64,000 nt of DNA from Lachnospiraceae bacterium AC2031 (GTDB lineage: Bacteria; Bacillota; Clostridia; Lachnospirales; Lachnospiraceae). Each line of letters starts with the position of its first letter. Position 1 is the stretch's first letter. The stretch spans positions 1,178,001-1,242,000 of the forward strand of contig JIAB01000001.1 in the NCBI GenBank assembly GCA_000687975.1, given 5' to 3'. This document shows, piece by piece, positions 17,723 through 27,158 of the stretch. The position numbers and the translations under genes were made by a program. Under the pieces are notes generated by a model. The model ran no database searches. It was not told where the DNA came from and was given only the letters and a program-made list of their open reading frames with translations.

Positions 17723-17751
17723 GGTGCAGTGGGGTCCGTCCCCACTGCACC
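17723..17751. repeat. REP-like palindrome, copy A (trpD-trpC spacer)
   Basis: A 29-base element with arms GGTGCAGTGGGG and CCCCACTGCACC around a TCCG/T core. It begins three bases past the trpD stop and ends 14 bases before trpC. The same element recurs at 18792-18820 and 42370-42419. The asymmetrical core reads GGTCCGTCC on the plus strand here. Confidence 0.9.
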
Positions 17752-17754
17752 ATT

Positions 17755-18774
17755 TTATCGATTACTTACTTCTATAAATTTCTCTAGGGTTTCTACTGCC
17801 TTACCAGAAGCAATGATCTCCTTTGCCAGTTCGATACCAGCTTCCATAGAATCAGCCTTTCCGCCGATATAGAGAGCAGCACCAGCATTGAGAAGTGTTG
17901 CATCACGCTTTGGACCTGTCTCCTCGCCGCTTAAGATACTTCTTGTGATTGCTGCATTTTCTGCTGGATCACCACCTACAAGATCTTCCTTCTTGCATGT
18001 CTTGAAACCGAATTCCTCTGGGCAGATAACTCTTGTCTTGTACCATCCATCCTTAATCTCACAGATAGTTGTTGGTGAGCTAAGTGATATCTCATCAAGC
18101 TTATCCTGACCGAATACAACCATACCACGCTTTACTCCAAGATCTGCAAGAACCTGCGCAAGTGGTTCTACAAGATATTCATCATATACACCAAGGAGCA
18201 TAAGTGTTGGCTTTGATGGGTTTGTAAGAGGTCCAAGGATATTGAATACTGTTCTGAATCCAAGCTCCTTTCTGATAGGTCCAACGTACTTCATTGATGT
18301 GTGATACTTCTGAGCGAAGAAGAAGCACATTCCTACTTCTTTAAGAAGTTCTACACACTTTTCTGGCTCCTGCTGAATGTTTACACCAAGAGCTTCAAGG
18401 CAGTCAGCTGTTCCACACTTAGAAGAAGCTGCTCTGTTACCATGCTTGGCAACCTTCATTCCACCTGCAGCTGCTATAAGAGCTGATGTTGTAGAGATAT
18501 TAAAGCTGTGAGCATTATCTCCACCTGTACCAACTATTTCAAATACATCCATTCCTGTCTCAACAGGGATCGCATGATCACGCATTGCTGCAGCACAACC
18601 TGCTATCTCATCCTTTGTTTCAGCCTTTGCACTCTTTGTTGAAAGAGCTGAAAGAAATGCTGCATTCTGAGTTGGTGTTGTATCACCACTCATGATTTCA
18701 TTCATTACTGTATATGCCTCGTCATATGAAAGATCCTGCTTGTTTACGATTTTCTCAATTGCTTCCTTAATCAT
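17755..18774 (-). CDS. trpD: Anthranilate phosphoribosyltransferase
   Basis: A 339-residue enzyme transferring phosphoribosyl from PRPP to anthranilate. The PRPP loop [17 protein letters not shown] and the [15 protein letters not shown] stretch are intact, and the second metal site is in [11 protein letters not shown]. The ATG at 18772-18774 has ATGGAGG upstream. The longer frame to 18819 reads through a REP-like element and is rejected. Confidence 0.96.
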   Translation of the reverse strand: MIKEAIEKIVNKQDLSYDEAYTVMNEIMSGDTTPTQNAAFLSALSTKSAKAETKDEIAGCAAAMRDHAIPVETGMDVFEIVGTGGDNAHSFNISTTSALIAAAGGMKVAKHGNRAASSKCGTADCLEALGVNIQQEPEKCVELLKEVGMCFFFAQKYHTSMKYVGPIRKELGFRTVFNILGPLTNPSKPTLMLLGVYDEYLVEPLAQVLADLGVKRGMVVFGQDKLDEISLSSPTTICEIKDGWYKTRVICPEEFGFKTCKKEDLVGGDPAENAAITRSILSGEETGPKRDATLLNAGAALYIGGKADSMEAGIELAKEIIASGKAVETLEKFIEVSNR

Positions 18775-18791
18775 TTTTAATACCTCCATTT

Positions 18792-18820
18792 GGTGCAGTG
18801 GGGTCCGTCCCCCTTGCACT
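18792..18820. repeat. REP-like palindrome, copy B (trpG-trpD spacer)
   Basis: The element has the same left arm GGTGCAGTGGGG and core as copy A, and a right arm CCCCCTTGCACT with two changes. It starts two bases past the trpG stop. Like copy A it lies directly after a stop codon, ahead of the next ribosome site. Confidence 0.88.
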
Positions 18821-18822
18821 TT

Positions 18823-19404
18823 TTACACATTTAAAAAGTTACTTAGCATTTGTTTACCGGTTGGTGTAAGTATTGATTCTGGATGGAACTGCAGTCCATA
18901 TATCAGATACTCTTTATGGCGAACTGCCATTACTTCACCATCATCATCTGATGTTGCAATGACCTCAAGCTCTTCCGGCATAGTTTCCTTCTTTGCCGCC
19001 AGCGAATGATATCTTGCAACAAGTAGTTTCTTTTCTTCTTTACCCTCATCTATTCCAGCAAAGATTGGATCATTCTTCACTGTACACTCGGACTGTTTAC
19101 CATGCATAAGTCTTGATGCATAAGTTACTGTTGCTCCGAAGACCTCACATATTGCCTGATGTCCGAGACATACTCCAAGGATTGGTATCTTACCTCCCAA
19201 TTCCCCAACGACGTCCTCGCAGATCCCGGCATCCTGTGGCTTACCAGGACCTGGCGAGAGTATTATATGGGAGGGTTTTAAACTAGCTATTTCCGAGACT
19301 GTCATCTCGTCATTTCTGATCACCTTTATATCAGGATTGATACTTCCAATAAGCTGATATAAGTTGTATGAAAAACTATCATAATTATCTATTAACAAAA
19401 TCAT
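18823..19404 (-). CDS. trpG: Anthranilate synthase component II (glutamine amidotransferase)
   Basis: A 193-residue class I glutaminase giving ammonia to TrpE. It begins MILLIDNYDSFSYNLYQLIG, has the oxyanion motif LSPGPGKP, the nucleophile Cys in GVCLGHQAICE and the catalytic His in FHPESILTP. It follows trpE by 12 bases and is not fused to trpD, in contrast to enteric bacteria. Confidence 0.96.
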   Translation of the reverse strand: MILLIDNYDSFSYNLYQLIGSINPDIKVIRNDEMTVSEIASLKPSHIILSPGPGKPQDAGICEDVVGELGGKIPILGVCLGHQAICEVFGATVTYASRLMHGKQSECTVKNDPIFAGIDEGKEEKKLLVARYHSLAAKKETMPEELEVIATSDDDGEVMAVRHKEYLIYGLQFHPESILTPTGKQMLSNFLNV

Positions 19405-19416
19405 ATCCGTTACCTC

Positions 19417-20874
19417 TTAATACGAAACCTTTGTGTTCAGTGCATTTACTACTGCCTGCGCCTTATTGAGGCTCTCCTGAAACTCTGTAGCTGGTACAGA
19501 ATCTGCAACGATTCCTGCGCCGCTTCGAACAAATACTTTTCCATTTTTCTTATAAGCGATTCGGATTGCAATACATGTATCCATATTTCCAGTGAAATCG
19601 ATGTATCCGATGGCACCACCGTAGATGCCTCGCTTGTTGTTTTCCAGTTCATCGATCAGCTGACAAGCTCTGATCTTAGGTGCTCCTGAAAGTGTTCCTG
19701 CTGGAAGCACTGCCTCTATAGCATCAAGTGCATCCTTGTCATCTCTAATCTCACCTCTTACGGTGGAACCGATATGCATTATGTGAGAGAACTTCAGGAC
19801 ATCCATATAATGTTCAACTTCAACTGTTCCGAACTTGCTTACTCTGCCAAGATCATTTCTTCCCAGATCAACCAGCATGTTGTGTTCAGCCAGTTCCTTT
19901 TCATCTACGAGAAGTTCAGCCTCAAGCTGCTCATCCTCTTCCTTTGTAGTTCCTCTAGGTCTTGATCCTGCAAGTGGGAATGTATGAAGCACTCCATCCT
20001 TAAGTTTAACAAGAGTTTCTGGAGAAGCACCTGCCACCTCAACATCGGTTCCTGAGAAATAGAACATATATGGTGAAGGGTTAATAGTTCTAAGAGCTCT
20101 GTAGGTATCCAGAAGGCTGCCTTCAAATGGAGCCTCGAGCCTGTTGGATAGAACAATCTGGAAGATGTCTCCCTCAAAGATATAATGCTTACCCTTCTCA
20201 ACCATCTCACAGTACTCTTCTTTATTAAAGAGAGGTTTAAACTCTCCAAGTACTTTTCCGGCTGATTCCTTAAAGCGTTCGCCTGTTGTAAGTAGGTCCA
20301 CAAGCTGCTGCAAGTCCTTCGTAGCTCTGTTATATTCTGTATCAAGTTCAGCCAGCTTAACATTTGCGATGATCACTATCTTCTGTCTTACATTATCAAA
20401 TGCGATCACCTTATCGAAGAGCATCAGGTCCACATCTCTAAACTCTTCCTCGTCCTTAACATTATTTCTAAGAACTGGCTCGCTGTATTTCAGATAATCA
20501 AAGGAGAAGTAACCAACAAGTCCACCAGTGAATGGAGGGAGAAATGGAAATCTAGGACTTTTATATTCTGCAAGGATCTGTCTCAGATACTCTGTAGGAT
20601 TCTCTGTATGAAAGCTTACATCTCCTGCCTTCATCTCTCCGTTGATGCATGTTATCTCAAGCTTTGGTTCAAATCCGAGAAATGTATATCTTCCCCAGGT
20701 TTCGTTGGCCTGTGCTGACTCCAGCATGTATGTATGAGAAGATACATTTTTCAGTATCCTGAGTGCCTCTATCGGAGTGATAAAGTCCGAAAGAATCTCA
20801 GTAGCTACTGGAGCAACTGTATATTCATTTGTATCAAGATCTCTTAATTCCTCTAAACTAGGTCTGATATCCAT
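19417..20874 (-). CDS. trpE: Anthranilate synthase component I
   Basis: A 485-residue chorismate-binding enzyme making anthranilate with TrpG. The N-terminal part carries SHTYMLESAQ, matching the LLES element that binds feedback tryptophan, and the C-terminal catalytic domain has SPSPYMFYF-like and PLAGSRPRG, EHNMLVDLGRNDLGR, LPAGTLSGAPKIRA and GGAIGYIDFTGNMD motifs. The start ATG has AAAGGAG upstream. It is the second gene of the T-box-controlled operon. Confidence 0.97.
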   Translation of the reverse strand: MDIRPSLEELRDLDTNEYTVAPVATEILSDFITPIEALRILKNVSSHTYMLESAQANETWGRYTFLGFEPKLEITCINGEMKAGDVSFHTENPTEYLRQILAEYKSPRFPFLPPFTGGLVGYFSFDYLKYSEPVLRNNVKDEEEFRDVDLMLFDKVIAFDNVRQKIVIIANVKLAELDTEYNRATKDLQQLVDLLTTGERFKESAGKVLGEFKPLFNKEEYCEMVEKGKHYIFEGDIFQIVLSNRLEAPFEGSLLDTYRALRTINPSPYMFYFSGTDVEVAGASPETLVKLKDGVLHTFPLAGSRPRGTTKEEDEQLEAELLVDEKELAEHNMLVDLGRNDLGRVSKFGTVEVEHYMDVLKFSHIMHIGSTVRGEIRDDKDALDAIEAVLPAGTLSGAPKIRACQLIDELENNKRGIYGGAIGYIDFTGNMDTCIAIRIAYKKNGKVFVRSGAGIVADSVPATEFQESLNKAQAVVNALNTKVSY

Positions 20875-20893
20875 AGTTTTCTCCTTTCAACTT

Positions 20894-21298
20894 CTATACT
20901 GTCTTATAGCCTCTGCTTCTGAGACAAGACTCAACCTCGAGATATCCCTTAACTTTCAGTACTGCAAGTGGTGATACGAAGTCGCGACTAAATGATACGT
21001 ATATATAATCTATATTGATATTGCTATCGTCCAAAGCTGCCAGAAGCTTTGTAAGACTTCCTATCTCATCAGGAATCTCAACTCCGATAACATTATCGAG
21101 CTTGCTCATGTAACCTGATGCAAGGAGAAGCTCATTTGCTTTCTCTGGTTCAGTTACAAGCATTCTTACGATTCCGAACTCTGCACTGTCGTTAGTTACT
21201 ACGTTGTAGATATCTATGCCTGCATCAGATATAAGCTTCGAAACCTTCAGCATAGCTCCTTTAGTATTTTCTGTGAAAACAGATACTTGATTTATCAT
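20894..21298 (-). CDS. Tandem ACT-domain protein
   Basis: A 134-residue protein made of two ACT modules (about 1-68 and 69-134), the first opening INQVSVFTENTKGAMLKVSK and the second VIGVEIPDEIGSLTKLLAAL. ACT domains bind amino acids. There is no catalytic domain, so this is a free sensor or regulator. It is the first gene of the trp operon with AGGAGG upstream, directly after the T-box terminator. Similar small tandem-ACT proteins are often encoded beside phenylacetate-CoA ligase genes in Clostridia; here the ligase gene lies about 10 kb away. Tryptophan or another aromatic compound is the likely ligand, by inference. Confidence 0.82.
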   Translation of the reverse strand: MINQVSVFTENTKGAMLKVSKLISDAGIDIYNVVTNDSAEFGIVRMLVTEPEKANELLLASGYMSKLDNVIGVEIPDEIGSLTKLLAALDDSNINIDYIYVSFSRDFVSPLAVLKVKGYLEVESCLRSRGYKTV

Positions 21299-21313
21299 TT
21301 TTATATTCCTCCT

Positions 21314-21640
21314 AAAACAAAAATCCCAGCAATCAAATTAATGATTGCTGGGACAGGATAATCTTTAATCTACCTGCGGTACCACCCGGCTTGGTGTGCT
21401 ATCACACCCTCTCAGTACATACTCCACATAACTACTTAATACTACTTAAGTCATACGTTTATATGTTGAACTTTGTTTACGAAGGTTCAGCTCCGTCTCC
21501 CATACTCAGCCCACGCCTTTCAGGTCGCCCTCTGAAGTCCATTCAGTCAGACACTTTACATCCGCTAGTCTCACCATCTAACGATTCTCTGTAGAAAAGG
21601 AGGTCTTACCTACTTACTCTTCATCTTCGGTTTTCGATAG
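21314..21640 (-). promoter_or_regulatory. T-box riboswitch of the trp operon (Trp specifier)
   Basis: The minus-strand leader has the order of a T-box: GATGAAGAG-like start, a stem I with an AG-bulge loop ATGGTGAGA, a specifier region GAATGGACTTC whose UGG codon (21539-21541) is Trp, a stem II element GAGTATGGGAGACGG, the T-box antiterminator GGGTGGTACCGC (21376-21387) and a terminator of 12 bp, TCCCAGCAATCA with TGATTGCTGGGA (21324-21353), followed by TTTTTGTTTT. Uncharged tRNA-Trp would pair with the specifier and with UGGU and allow read-through into the ACT-trpEGDCFBA operon. It accounts for the 404-base gap 21299-21702. Confidence 0.88.
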
Positions 21641-21644
21641 CCCT

Positions 21645-21674
21645 ATGCTACCACTTTGAAATATTTCTTGTCAA
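21645..21674 (-). promoter_or_regulatory. Candidate promoter of the trp operon
   Basis: TTGACA (21669-21674) and TAGCAT (21645-21650) on the minus strand with 18 bases between them lie immediately upstream of the T-box RNA. Confidence 0.6.
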
Positions 21675-21702
21675 CGATTTTTTCTGAAGATATACAAAAA
21701 CA

Positions 21703-23607
21703 TTAAAAATTCAGTGAATCCATGAGTTCGTGAATCTTTTCCTTCTCTTCATACATCGACTTATCAGCTGCATCGATATAATCATCAATAGTACCATGGT
21801 CGTCTGGAGTAATGATCACATATCCTACACTGGCATGAAGCATAAATCTAAGATTCAGTGAATTGAATTCCTTACTCATATTCTTGGATATATCCTTAAT
21901 GAGTCCTTCGATTTCTTCCTCAGGAGGACATTTGCCTACGCCTATAAACTCATCACCGCCATACCTTCCGTACAGCCAGTCCTTTGGCGAGAACTTCATA
22001 AACGCCTCTGCGGTAGCCTTAATAGCAAAGTCTCCATTAAGATGTCCGTACTGATCATTGATGGTCTTCATACGGTCAATATCAGCAAAAACAAGAATCG
22101 CTTTCTCCCCTTGTTCTTTGAGGGAATTAATGTATTCATAAACCACATTCTCACAACCAGTACGATTGTATATTCCCGTAAGAGCATCCTTCATGTAAAT
22201 CTTCTTAAGTTCTTCATTTGCTCTCTGGGAGAATATATGTCGACGCATACTGAACAGCAGCGCATTCATACTCTTGATAAATGTATTTAGATCAAGATTA
22301 AAAAGTAGATCTGGAGTATTCTTTATTGCCACATATCCAATGATATAATTCAGATAATTCATTGGAGCAAAGATATAGATGTTAGACTTGCCCTCTTCTT
22401 TAACGTATCCAGGATAAAGCTCCTTCGAATCAAAATGCTGAAGTGGTGTTTTCACTCCATCCTTGAATTCATAGAGAATATCCATATTTGAACTATAACC
22501 ACGTATTCTGGACGGATACTCATCGTCATCTATCTCAAAGAATTCCGGCTCAGTACAAATACAATAGTTCTTTCCCATAAATGGAATATCATTTACATTT
22601 GCCATTCCTTTATCAAAGAAGTCTGTCTTCTTTGTAGCCAGGGAAAGTGGTATCTGGATTCTCTGGAAGAATATATCCATAATACTCTTCTGCAGATTAT
22701 CAAAGTATATATTTCTGATATTATCAAAACGATTCTTTACTGCTTCCTGAGTAGGTCTGCATCCGCAGCTTTCAGAAGGAACAAAGAACGAATCATAAGT
22801 TTCTTCAAATCTTTCATCTGGATGAGCAATCTGATACATCAGCTTGTCATAAGCAATCTCACCAAACTTCTCCCAGCCTCTTGATACAGAAGAAATGATC
22901 GGGAATGTACACTGTCCATCCTTGATCATGTCGAAGCCAGTCAGCATAACATCCTCAGGAATACTAAGTCCACACTCACCGATTGCAGTATTAATACCAA
23001 GCGCCATGGAATCATTTGCACAAACTATTGCATCAGGCAACTCTTTGCCAGATTCGATAAAATCCTTCATAAGAAGATACGGCCGATAGAAACCAAAGTC
23101 ACAATCAAACTCATCGTAAAGCACCAGATTATGCTCAGCAAGAACATCTACAAGTGCCTGTCTTCTTATGGTGTTCTCAACGTTTCCCTTTACACCGTTA
23201 ACGTATAAAATCTTCTTTGCATTATGTTCTTCAACAAGGTGTTTCGCAAGATCGTAGACACCCTTGTAATTCTCAGTCTTTATACAAGACATATTTGGAA
23301 CGTCAACCTCAAGGGAAAGCATAGGAACTCCAGCTCTCTGGAAACGAGCGCATACACGCTCCTGCTCATCAGGGAAATTATAGGTATTAGTGCACATGAT
23401 GGCACCATCGAACTCATCTGGATCAGGCAAATGGAATATATTGAGCTGGCATTTGTTCTGCATCTCATGATCCATTAACGAGCAGTATGTAACGAACACA
23501 AAAATATCAATGCCATCTTCTGCAGCCTTCTTCTGCAGGCCGGTGACAACATGTTCTATAAACTCGTTGCTAAATCCATTTGTAAAAACAGCTATGCGTT
23601 TTTTCAT
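21703..23607 (-). CDS. LacI-type ligand-binding domain fused to a diguanylate cyclase
   Basis: A 634-residue cytosolic protein. Residues 1-280 are a periplasmic-binding-protein fold of the LacI/GalR type (KKRIAVFTNGFSNEFIEHVV at the start, later DAIVCANDSMALGINTAI and VMLTGFDMIKDG), but without the N-terminal helix-turn-helix. A central region of about 180 residues follows, then a GGDEF domain (about 475-634) with KDALTGIYNRTG and the intact active site RYGGDEFIGV. Thus a sugar or other small ligand probably controls c-di-GMP synthesis. There is no signal peptide. It stands alone, 107 bases from the adhesin gene downstream of that gene's stop. Confidence 0.88.
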   Translation of the reverse strand: MKKRIAVFTNGFSNEFIEHVVTGLQKKAAEDGIDIFVFVTYCSLMDHEMQNKCQLNIFHLPDPDEFDGAIMCTNTYNFPDEQERVCARFQRAGVPMLSLEVDVPNMSCIKTENYKGVYDLAKHLVEEHNAKKILYVNGVKGNVENTIRRQALVDVLAEHNLVLYDEFDCDFGFYRPYLLMKDFIESGKELPDAIVCANDSMALGINTAIGECGLSIPEDVMLTGFDMIKDGQCTFPIISSVSRGWEKFGEIAYDKLMYQIAHPDERFEETYDSFFVPSESCGCRPTQEAVKNRFDNIRNIYFDNLQKSIMDIFFQRIQIPLSLATKKTDFFDKGMANVNDIPFMGKNYCICTEPEFFEIDDDEYPSRIRGYSSNMDILYEFKDGVKTPLQHFDSKELYPGYVKEEGKSNIYIFAPMNYLNYIIGYVAIKNTPDLLFNLDLNTFIKSMNALLFSMRRHIFSQRANEELKKIYMKDALTGIYNRTGCENVVYEYINSLKEQGEKAILVFADIDRMKTINDQYGHLNGDFAIKATAEAFMKFSPKDWLYGRYGGDEFIGVGKCPPEEEIEGLIKDISKNMSKEFNSLNLRFMLHASVGYVIITPDDHGTIDDYIDAADKSMYEEKEKIHELMDSLNF

Positions 23608-23715
23608 TCAAGATTTCCCCTGTAAATCTATTGCTCCAATATCTCTACTTAACTTAAAATACCTCAAATATAATTATAACTTAATATCAACGTTTTGTTA
23701 ACCTAGTAATGTGCT

Positions 23716-26700
23716 CTACATTTCCTTTTTTATCTTTAGAATACATACAATTATCGCTATAGAAGAAAGCATTAATATTACAACAGGAACTACTGCCATA
23801 GCATCACCTGTACTAACGCCAGGTCTGCCAGGATTCTTTTCTTCAGTTGGCTTTTCTTCCTTAGGTTTTACCTCAGTTGTCTTCTCTTCGGTAGGCTTAT
23901 CTTCTTTAGGCTTCTGAACTGTTACCTTCTTATCAATCATTGTGATGCTGTCAGCCTTCTTCCACTCGCTGCCTTCGAGAACAAAAAGCTCTCCGATATC
24001 ATTTAGCTTGAAGGATATATCACTTGCTACTTCGTATCCCTCTGGAGCCTTTGTTTCCTTCAACTTATATTCCTTAGAATGATCGAGGCCATATACTGTT
24101 ACAGCTGCCTCGCCACTAGTAAAGCTATAGACTTCATTTCCGTCCTTATCCTGAATAGAAAGGTTTGCACCTGAAAGAGATTTGCCGTCAGCATCTGTCT
24201 TGTTGACCTTAACCTCAGTAATCTTATTCTTAAATTCCTGAGTAAAGACTTCGATTCCTGATCCTGCAATAACCTGCGCAATACTATCAGCCTTGTAGTA
24301 CTTTGCAGCAGCTTTCATAGTGTAATCGCCGTTATTATTTACAGTTACAACTGCATAGATAGGTGTTGCAGTATAAAGAATATTATTCTTTCCACCTGCA
24401 ACCTCAGATATTCTGTAATAATATGTTCCAGCCTCTGTATACTGATACTTGATAGTAGCAAAACTGAACTTACCATCTGCAGCAGTCTGAGCTTCAGACA
24501 CTTTCTTGTACGATGCACCATCATACTCATCAAGGACAAATGTATAATCTTTATCCTTCATTTTTCCATCAGTTATGTTATCAAGGCTAAGATTCTCAAC
24601 ACTCTTAACACCGCCAAGACTAATCTCTGCAGCCTCTATATATTCATTCACAAAGGCAGCCTTCTTATTATCCTTTGCAATCAGCTTATAGCCATTTCCA
24701 TCCTGGGCAACGTCGCCAGAAACTGTAAGATTTATCTTTCCGTTACCATCATCTGCTGCAGTAACCTTAAAGCTATATTCTGAATTATCATACTTATATC
24801 CCTCAGGCACTGGATCAGGAGTTACCTCGCGAACTGTATAGTTAAAGGTACCAAGCTTTTCATCATCGTTACCCTGAAGATACTTAAATATATAGTAATC
24901 AACAGCTTTAAATGATATCTTACCGCTTGCATCATTAGAAGCAGTATCGATAACCTTTCCATCCTCCAGAAGCTCAAAGGAGAACTGATCTGCAGCGAGA
25001 GTTTTGCCATTTAGAATCTTATCTGCTGTCAGAGTTAAAGACTCTTCAGCGGAATACTGTATCGGATTGTAATCATTAGTAAATCCAGTCACAGCCACTC
25101 CAGAAGTAGAGATATAACAAGGATAAGTCATCTGGGAATATGGATCATAGATACTTGTCTGTTCAACCCCATCCTTATAAACCTTAACACTAGATATCTG
25201 AACACCACCTGGGATATCTGTTACATTAACATCAACTCTCCACTGAGCATCATCTTTTGTAAACCCACGAACCTGAGGTGTTTTTTCCGTAACAAGGAAC
25301 GAATAATCGCCTGCATTGGAGAAACTTATAATACTTCCCTGTCCGTAAACATTTGGTAATGCTACATATATATCATCATGATAACCAGCAGCCTTAGTAC
25401 CAGCCACTCCGTCTACAGAAAATTCAAAAGTGTCGCCATTACTTACATTCTGCTGTGCCAATGTAGTAAATTCTTTTATTAGTGATATACCAAATCTCGC
25501 TTCATAAGTATTAGAGAAGCTTACATTATCAGACTCTGCACTAACAACATTTGCAGATAGAGTCTGAGTAGCCGAATCATAATCTACTTTCACCTTAACA
25601 GTAAATGAAGATCTATCATAAGTTACGCCTTTAATTCCATTATTAACCTCTGTAACTGTGTAAGTGTAAGTTTTTCCAGCATCACTAAGATCATATGTGA
25701 TAGGATCAAAATTAATCGCCCCTGGAACACCATTCGAAGAAGCGGTATTCTTTCCTGTAGCAACAACTCTTGTTCCTGTTGCAGTTGTTGAATCAGGGAC
25801 TTTAACTTCAAATGAGAATTCGCCAGCTGACATATCTCTGCCAGTAAGTGTCTTGGTTCCAGTGAGTGTAAATGTGGTTTCTGGACGAACAACTCCTGAA
25901 AGCATTGTTTTGCTTATAAGAAACTGCGCATTTGATCCATCTGCCGTAGTATATACACCTAGATTTACATTCGAAAGATCAAGTTTTTTATACTCATCCT
26001 CGACATTATTTATCAAATTACGTTCAGTAGAAGAAATGTGACTTGTATCATTATCAGAATAATACCAGATTACTCTCTGCAATGATTTTTGAATGTAATA
26101 ATCATCCCCATATAAATATATTGCTGCCGCTATCTTTTTCCAGGATTCCTGATCAGATAAGCCACTAGAACCATTAGTTACATTTAAGAGAGCGGTATCG
26201 TTGATATTATATGCTGTATAATTATATATATTATCTTCTGGAAATGTCTTGTTGGAATTTAGACAATAAACCCTATCCAGATTATTCTCCCTAAACACGC
26301 CATAACTACCATATAAACCAAAGCCATAATATGAGTTAGGATATGCAGTCTGATCCGGGCGAATTGTAGCACCGATTGCTCCATTATTTTCTATGTTATA
26401 TATTCCTTCAAATGCGTACCACATATTACCTGTCGAGCTTCCAGAAGGAGTATAAGCAGTAACACCACTAAAATCCCAGGTACTCAAATCAAGCTTAAGA
26501 TCATGATTTGAATCCCAAAACATTGCATGTATTCTATATGTATTGCTAGTCAAAAAATAATCAGGCAATATCAATGTTTCAAGTTTCTCACAGTTAGCAA
26601 ACATAGCAGCTGTCGTAGGATTAGTACTGTTATCCAGCTTTGTTAGATCTGCATACACCAGGTTATTACATGCATTAAATAAGCTTGCACCATTTATTAC

Positions 26701-27030
26701 CTTAACAGTTCTATTATCGTTAGCCTCACCAATTGTAATTCTTTCAATTGTAGCGTAACGGAAAACCTCTCCATCAATCTGTGTTCTATATGCCACTCCA
26801 TTAACAACGGCCTCAGCAGGAAGAACTAAATCCGTAGCAGTTCCGTTGTACTTTGTTAGAGTTATTGTAGGATTAGACGGATCCGACGAATCAAGCGTAT
26901 AGGCGTAATCCTCTTGCCACGTGGTATCTCCATCAGCAGCAAAAACTCCCCTACTAGCAAAAAGAGATACTGCCGCCATCAAGATCAGCAGTATCAACCA
27001 TAAACTTCTCGTTACCTTTTTCCCCTTCAT
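23716..27030 (-). CDS. Thioester-domain surface adhesin/pilin-like protein
   Basis: A 1104-residue cell-surface protein. A signal peptide (residues 1-32) precedes a BspA-like leucine-rich part (about 60-215), then a TQXA-type thioester domain with the Cys in VYCLN (Cys256) and Gln in SLQRVIW (Gln318), which may form an internal thioester able to attach covalently to host or cell-wall amines. Four Spy0128/CnaB-like modules follow (starting near TLTGTKTLTGRD, ISLIKEFTTLAQ, LTADKILNGKTL and ISLGGVKSVEN), then a SpaA-type module (VNKTDADGKSLSGANLSIQD to LKETKAPEGYEV). The tail has a PGVSTGD motif, a hydrophobic span and KIKKEM. No canonical LPXTG is present and no sortase is nearby. Confidence 0.84.
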   Translation of the reverse strand: MKGKKVTRSLWLILLILMAAVSLFASRGVFAADGDTTWQEDYAYTLDSSDPSNPTITLTKYNGTATDLVLPAEAVVNGVAYRTQIDGEVFRYATIERITIGEANDNRTVKVINGASLFNACNNLVYADLTKLDNSTNPTTAAMFANCEKLETLILPDYFLTSNTYRIHAMFWDSNHDLKLDLSTWDFSGVTAYTPSGSSTGNMWYAFEGIYNIENNGAIGATIRPDQTAYPNSYYGFGLYGSYGVFRENNLDRVYCLNSNKTFPEDNIYNYTAYNINDTALLNVTNGSSGLSDQESWKKIAAAIYLYGDDYYIQKSLQRVIWYYSDNDTSHISSTERNLINNVEDEYKKLDLSNVNLGVYTTADGSNAQFLISKTMLSGVVRPETTFTLTGTKTLTGRDMSAGEFSFEVKVPDSTTATGTRVVATGKNTASSNGVPGAINFDPITYDLSDAGKTYTYTVTEVNNGIKGVTYDRSSFTVKVKVDYDSATQTLSANVVSAESDNVSFSNTYEARFGISLIKEFTTLAQQNVSNGDTFEFSVDGVAGTKAAGYHDDIYVALPNVYGQGSIISFSNAGDYSFLVTEKTPQVRGFTKDDAQWRVDVNVTDIPGGVQISSVKVYKDGVEQTSIYDPYSQMTYPCYISTSGVAVTGFTNDYNPIQYSAEESLTLTADKILNGKTLAADQFSFELLEDGKVIDTASNDASGKISFKAVDYYIFKYLQGNDDEKLGTFNYTVREVTPDPVPEGYKYDNSEYSFKVTAADDGNGKINLTVSGDVAQDGNGYKLIAKDNKKAAFVNEYIEAAEISLGGVKSVENLSLDNITDGKMKDKDYTFVLDEYDGASYKKVSEAQTAADGKFSFATIKYQYTEAGTYYYRISEVAGGKNNILYTATPIYAVVTVNNNGDYTMKAAAKYYKADSIAQVIAGSGIEVFTQEFKNKITEVKVNKTDADGKSLSGANLSIQDKDGNEVYSFTSGEAAVTVYGLDHSKEYKLKETKAPEGYEVASDISFKLNDIGELFVLEGSEWKKADSITMIDKKVTVQKPKEDKPTEEKTTEVKPKEEKPTEEKNPGRPGVSTGDAMAVVPVVILMLSSIAIIVCILKIKKEM

Positions 27031-27058
27031 TTTCTTCTCTCTCCCTCTAATACATTGG

Positions 27059-27092
27059 CCTAAAAAGCCAGAATCATTCTATCATTTTTAGG
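27059..27092. promoter_or_regulatory. Nested palindrome upstream of the adhesin gene
   Basis: CCTAAAAA (27059-27066) pairs with TTTTTAGG (27085-27092); within the loop lies a second dyad AGAATCATTCT. It begins 28 bases upstream of the adhesin start and could be an operator or a 5' UTR hairpin. No run of T follows on the minus strand. Confidence 0.45.
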
Positions 27093-27158
27093 TCATATGG
27101 TAAATGTTCCAAACGTATTTTTATTATATTTGCTCAAACGATTCGTGAATTATGCACA

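Noticed and set aside
17710-17745. Longer starts for trpC (17745) and trpD (18819)
   Set aside because: Both extensions translate the REP-like palindrome and lie before strong ribosome sites at 17709 and 18774.
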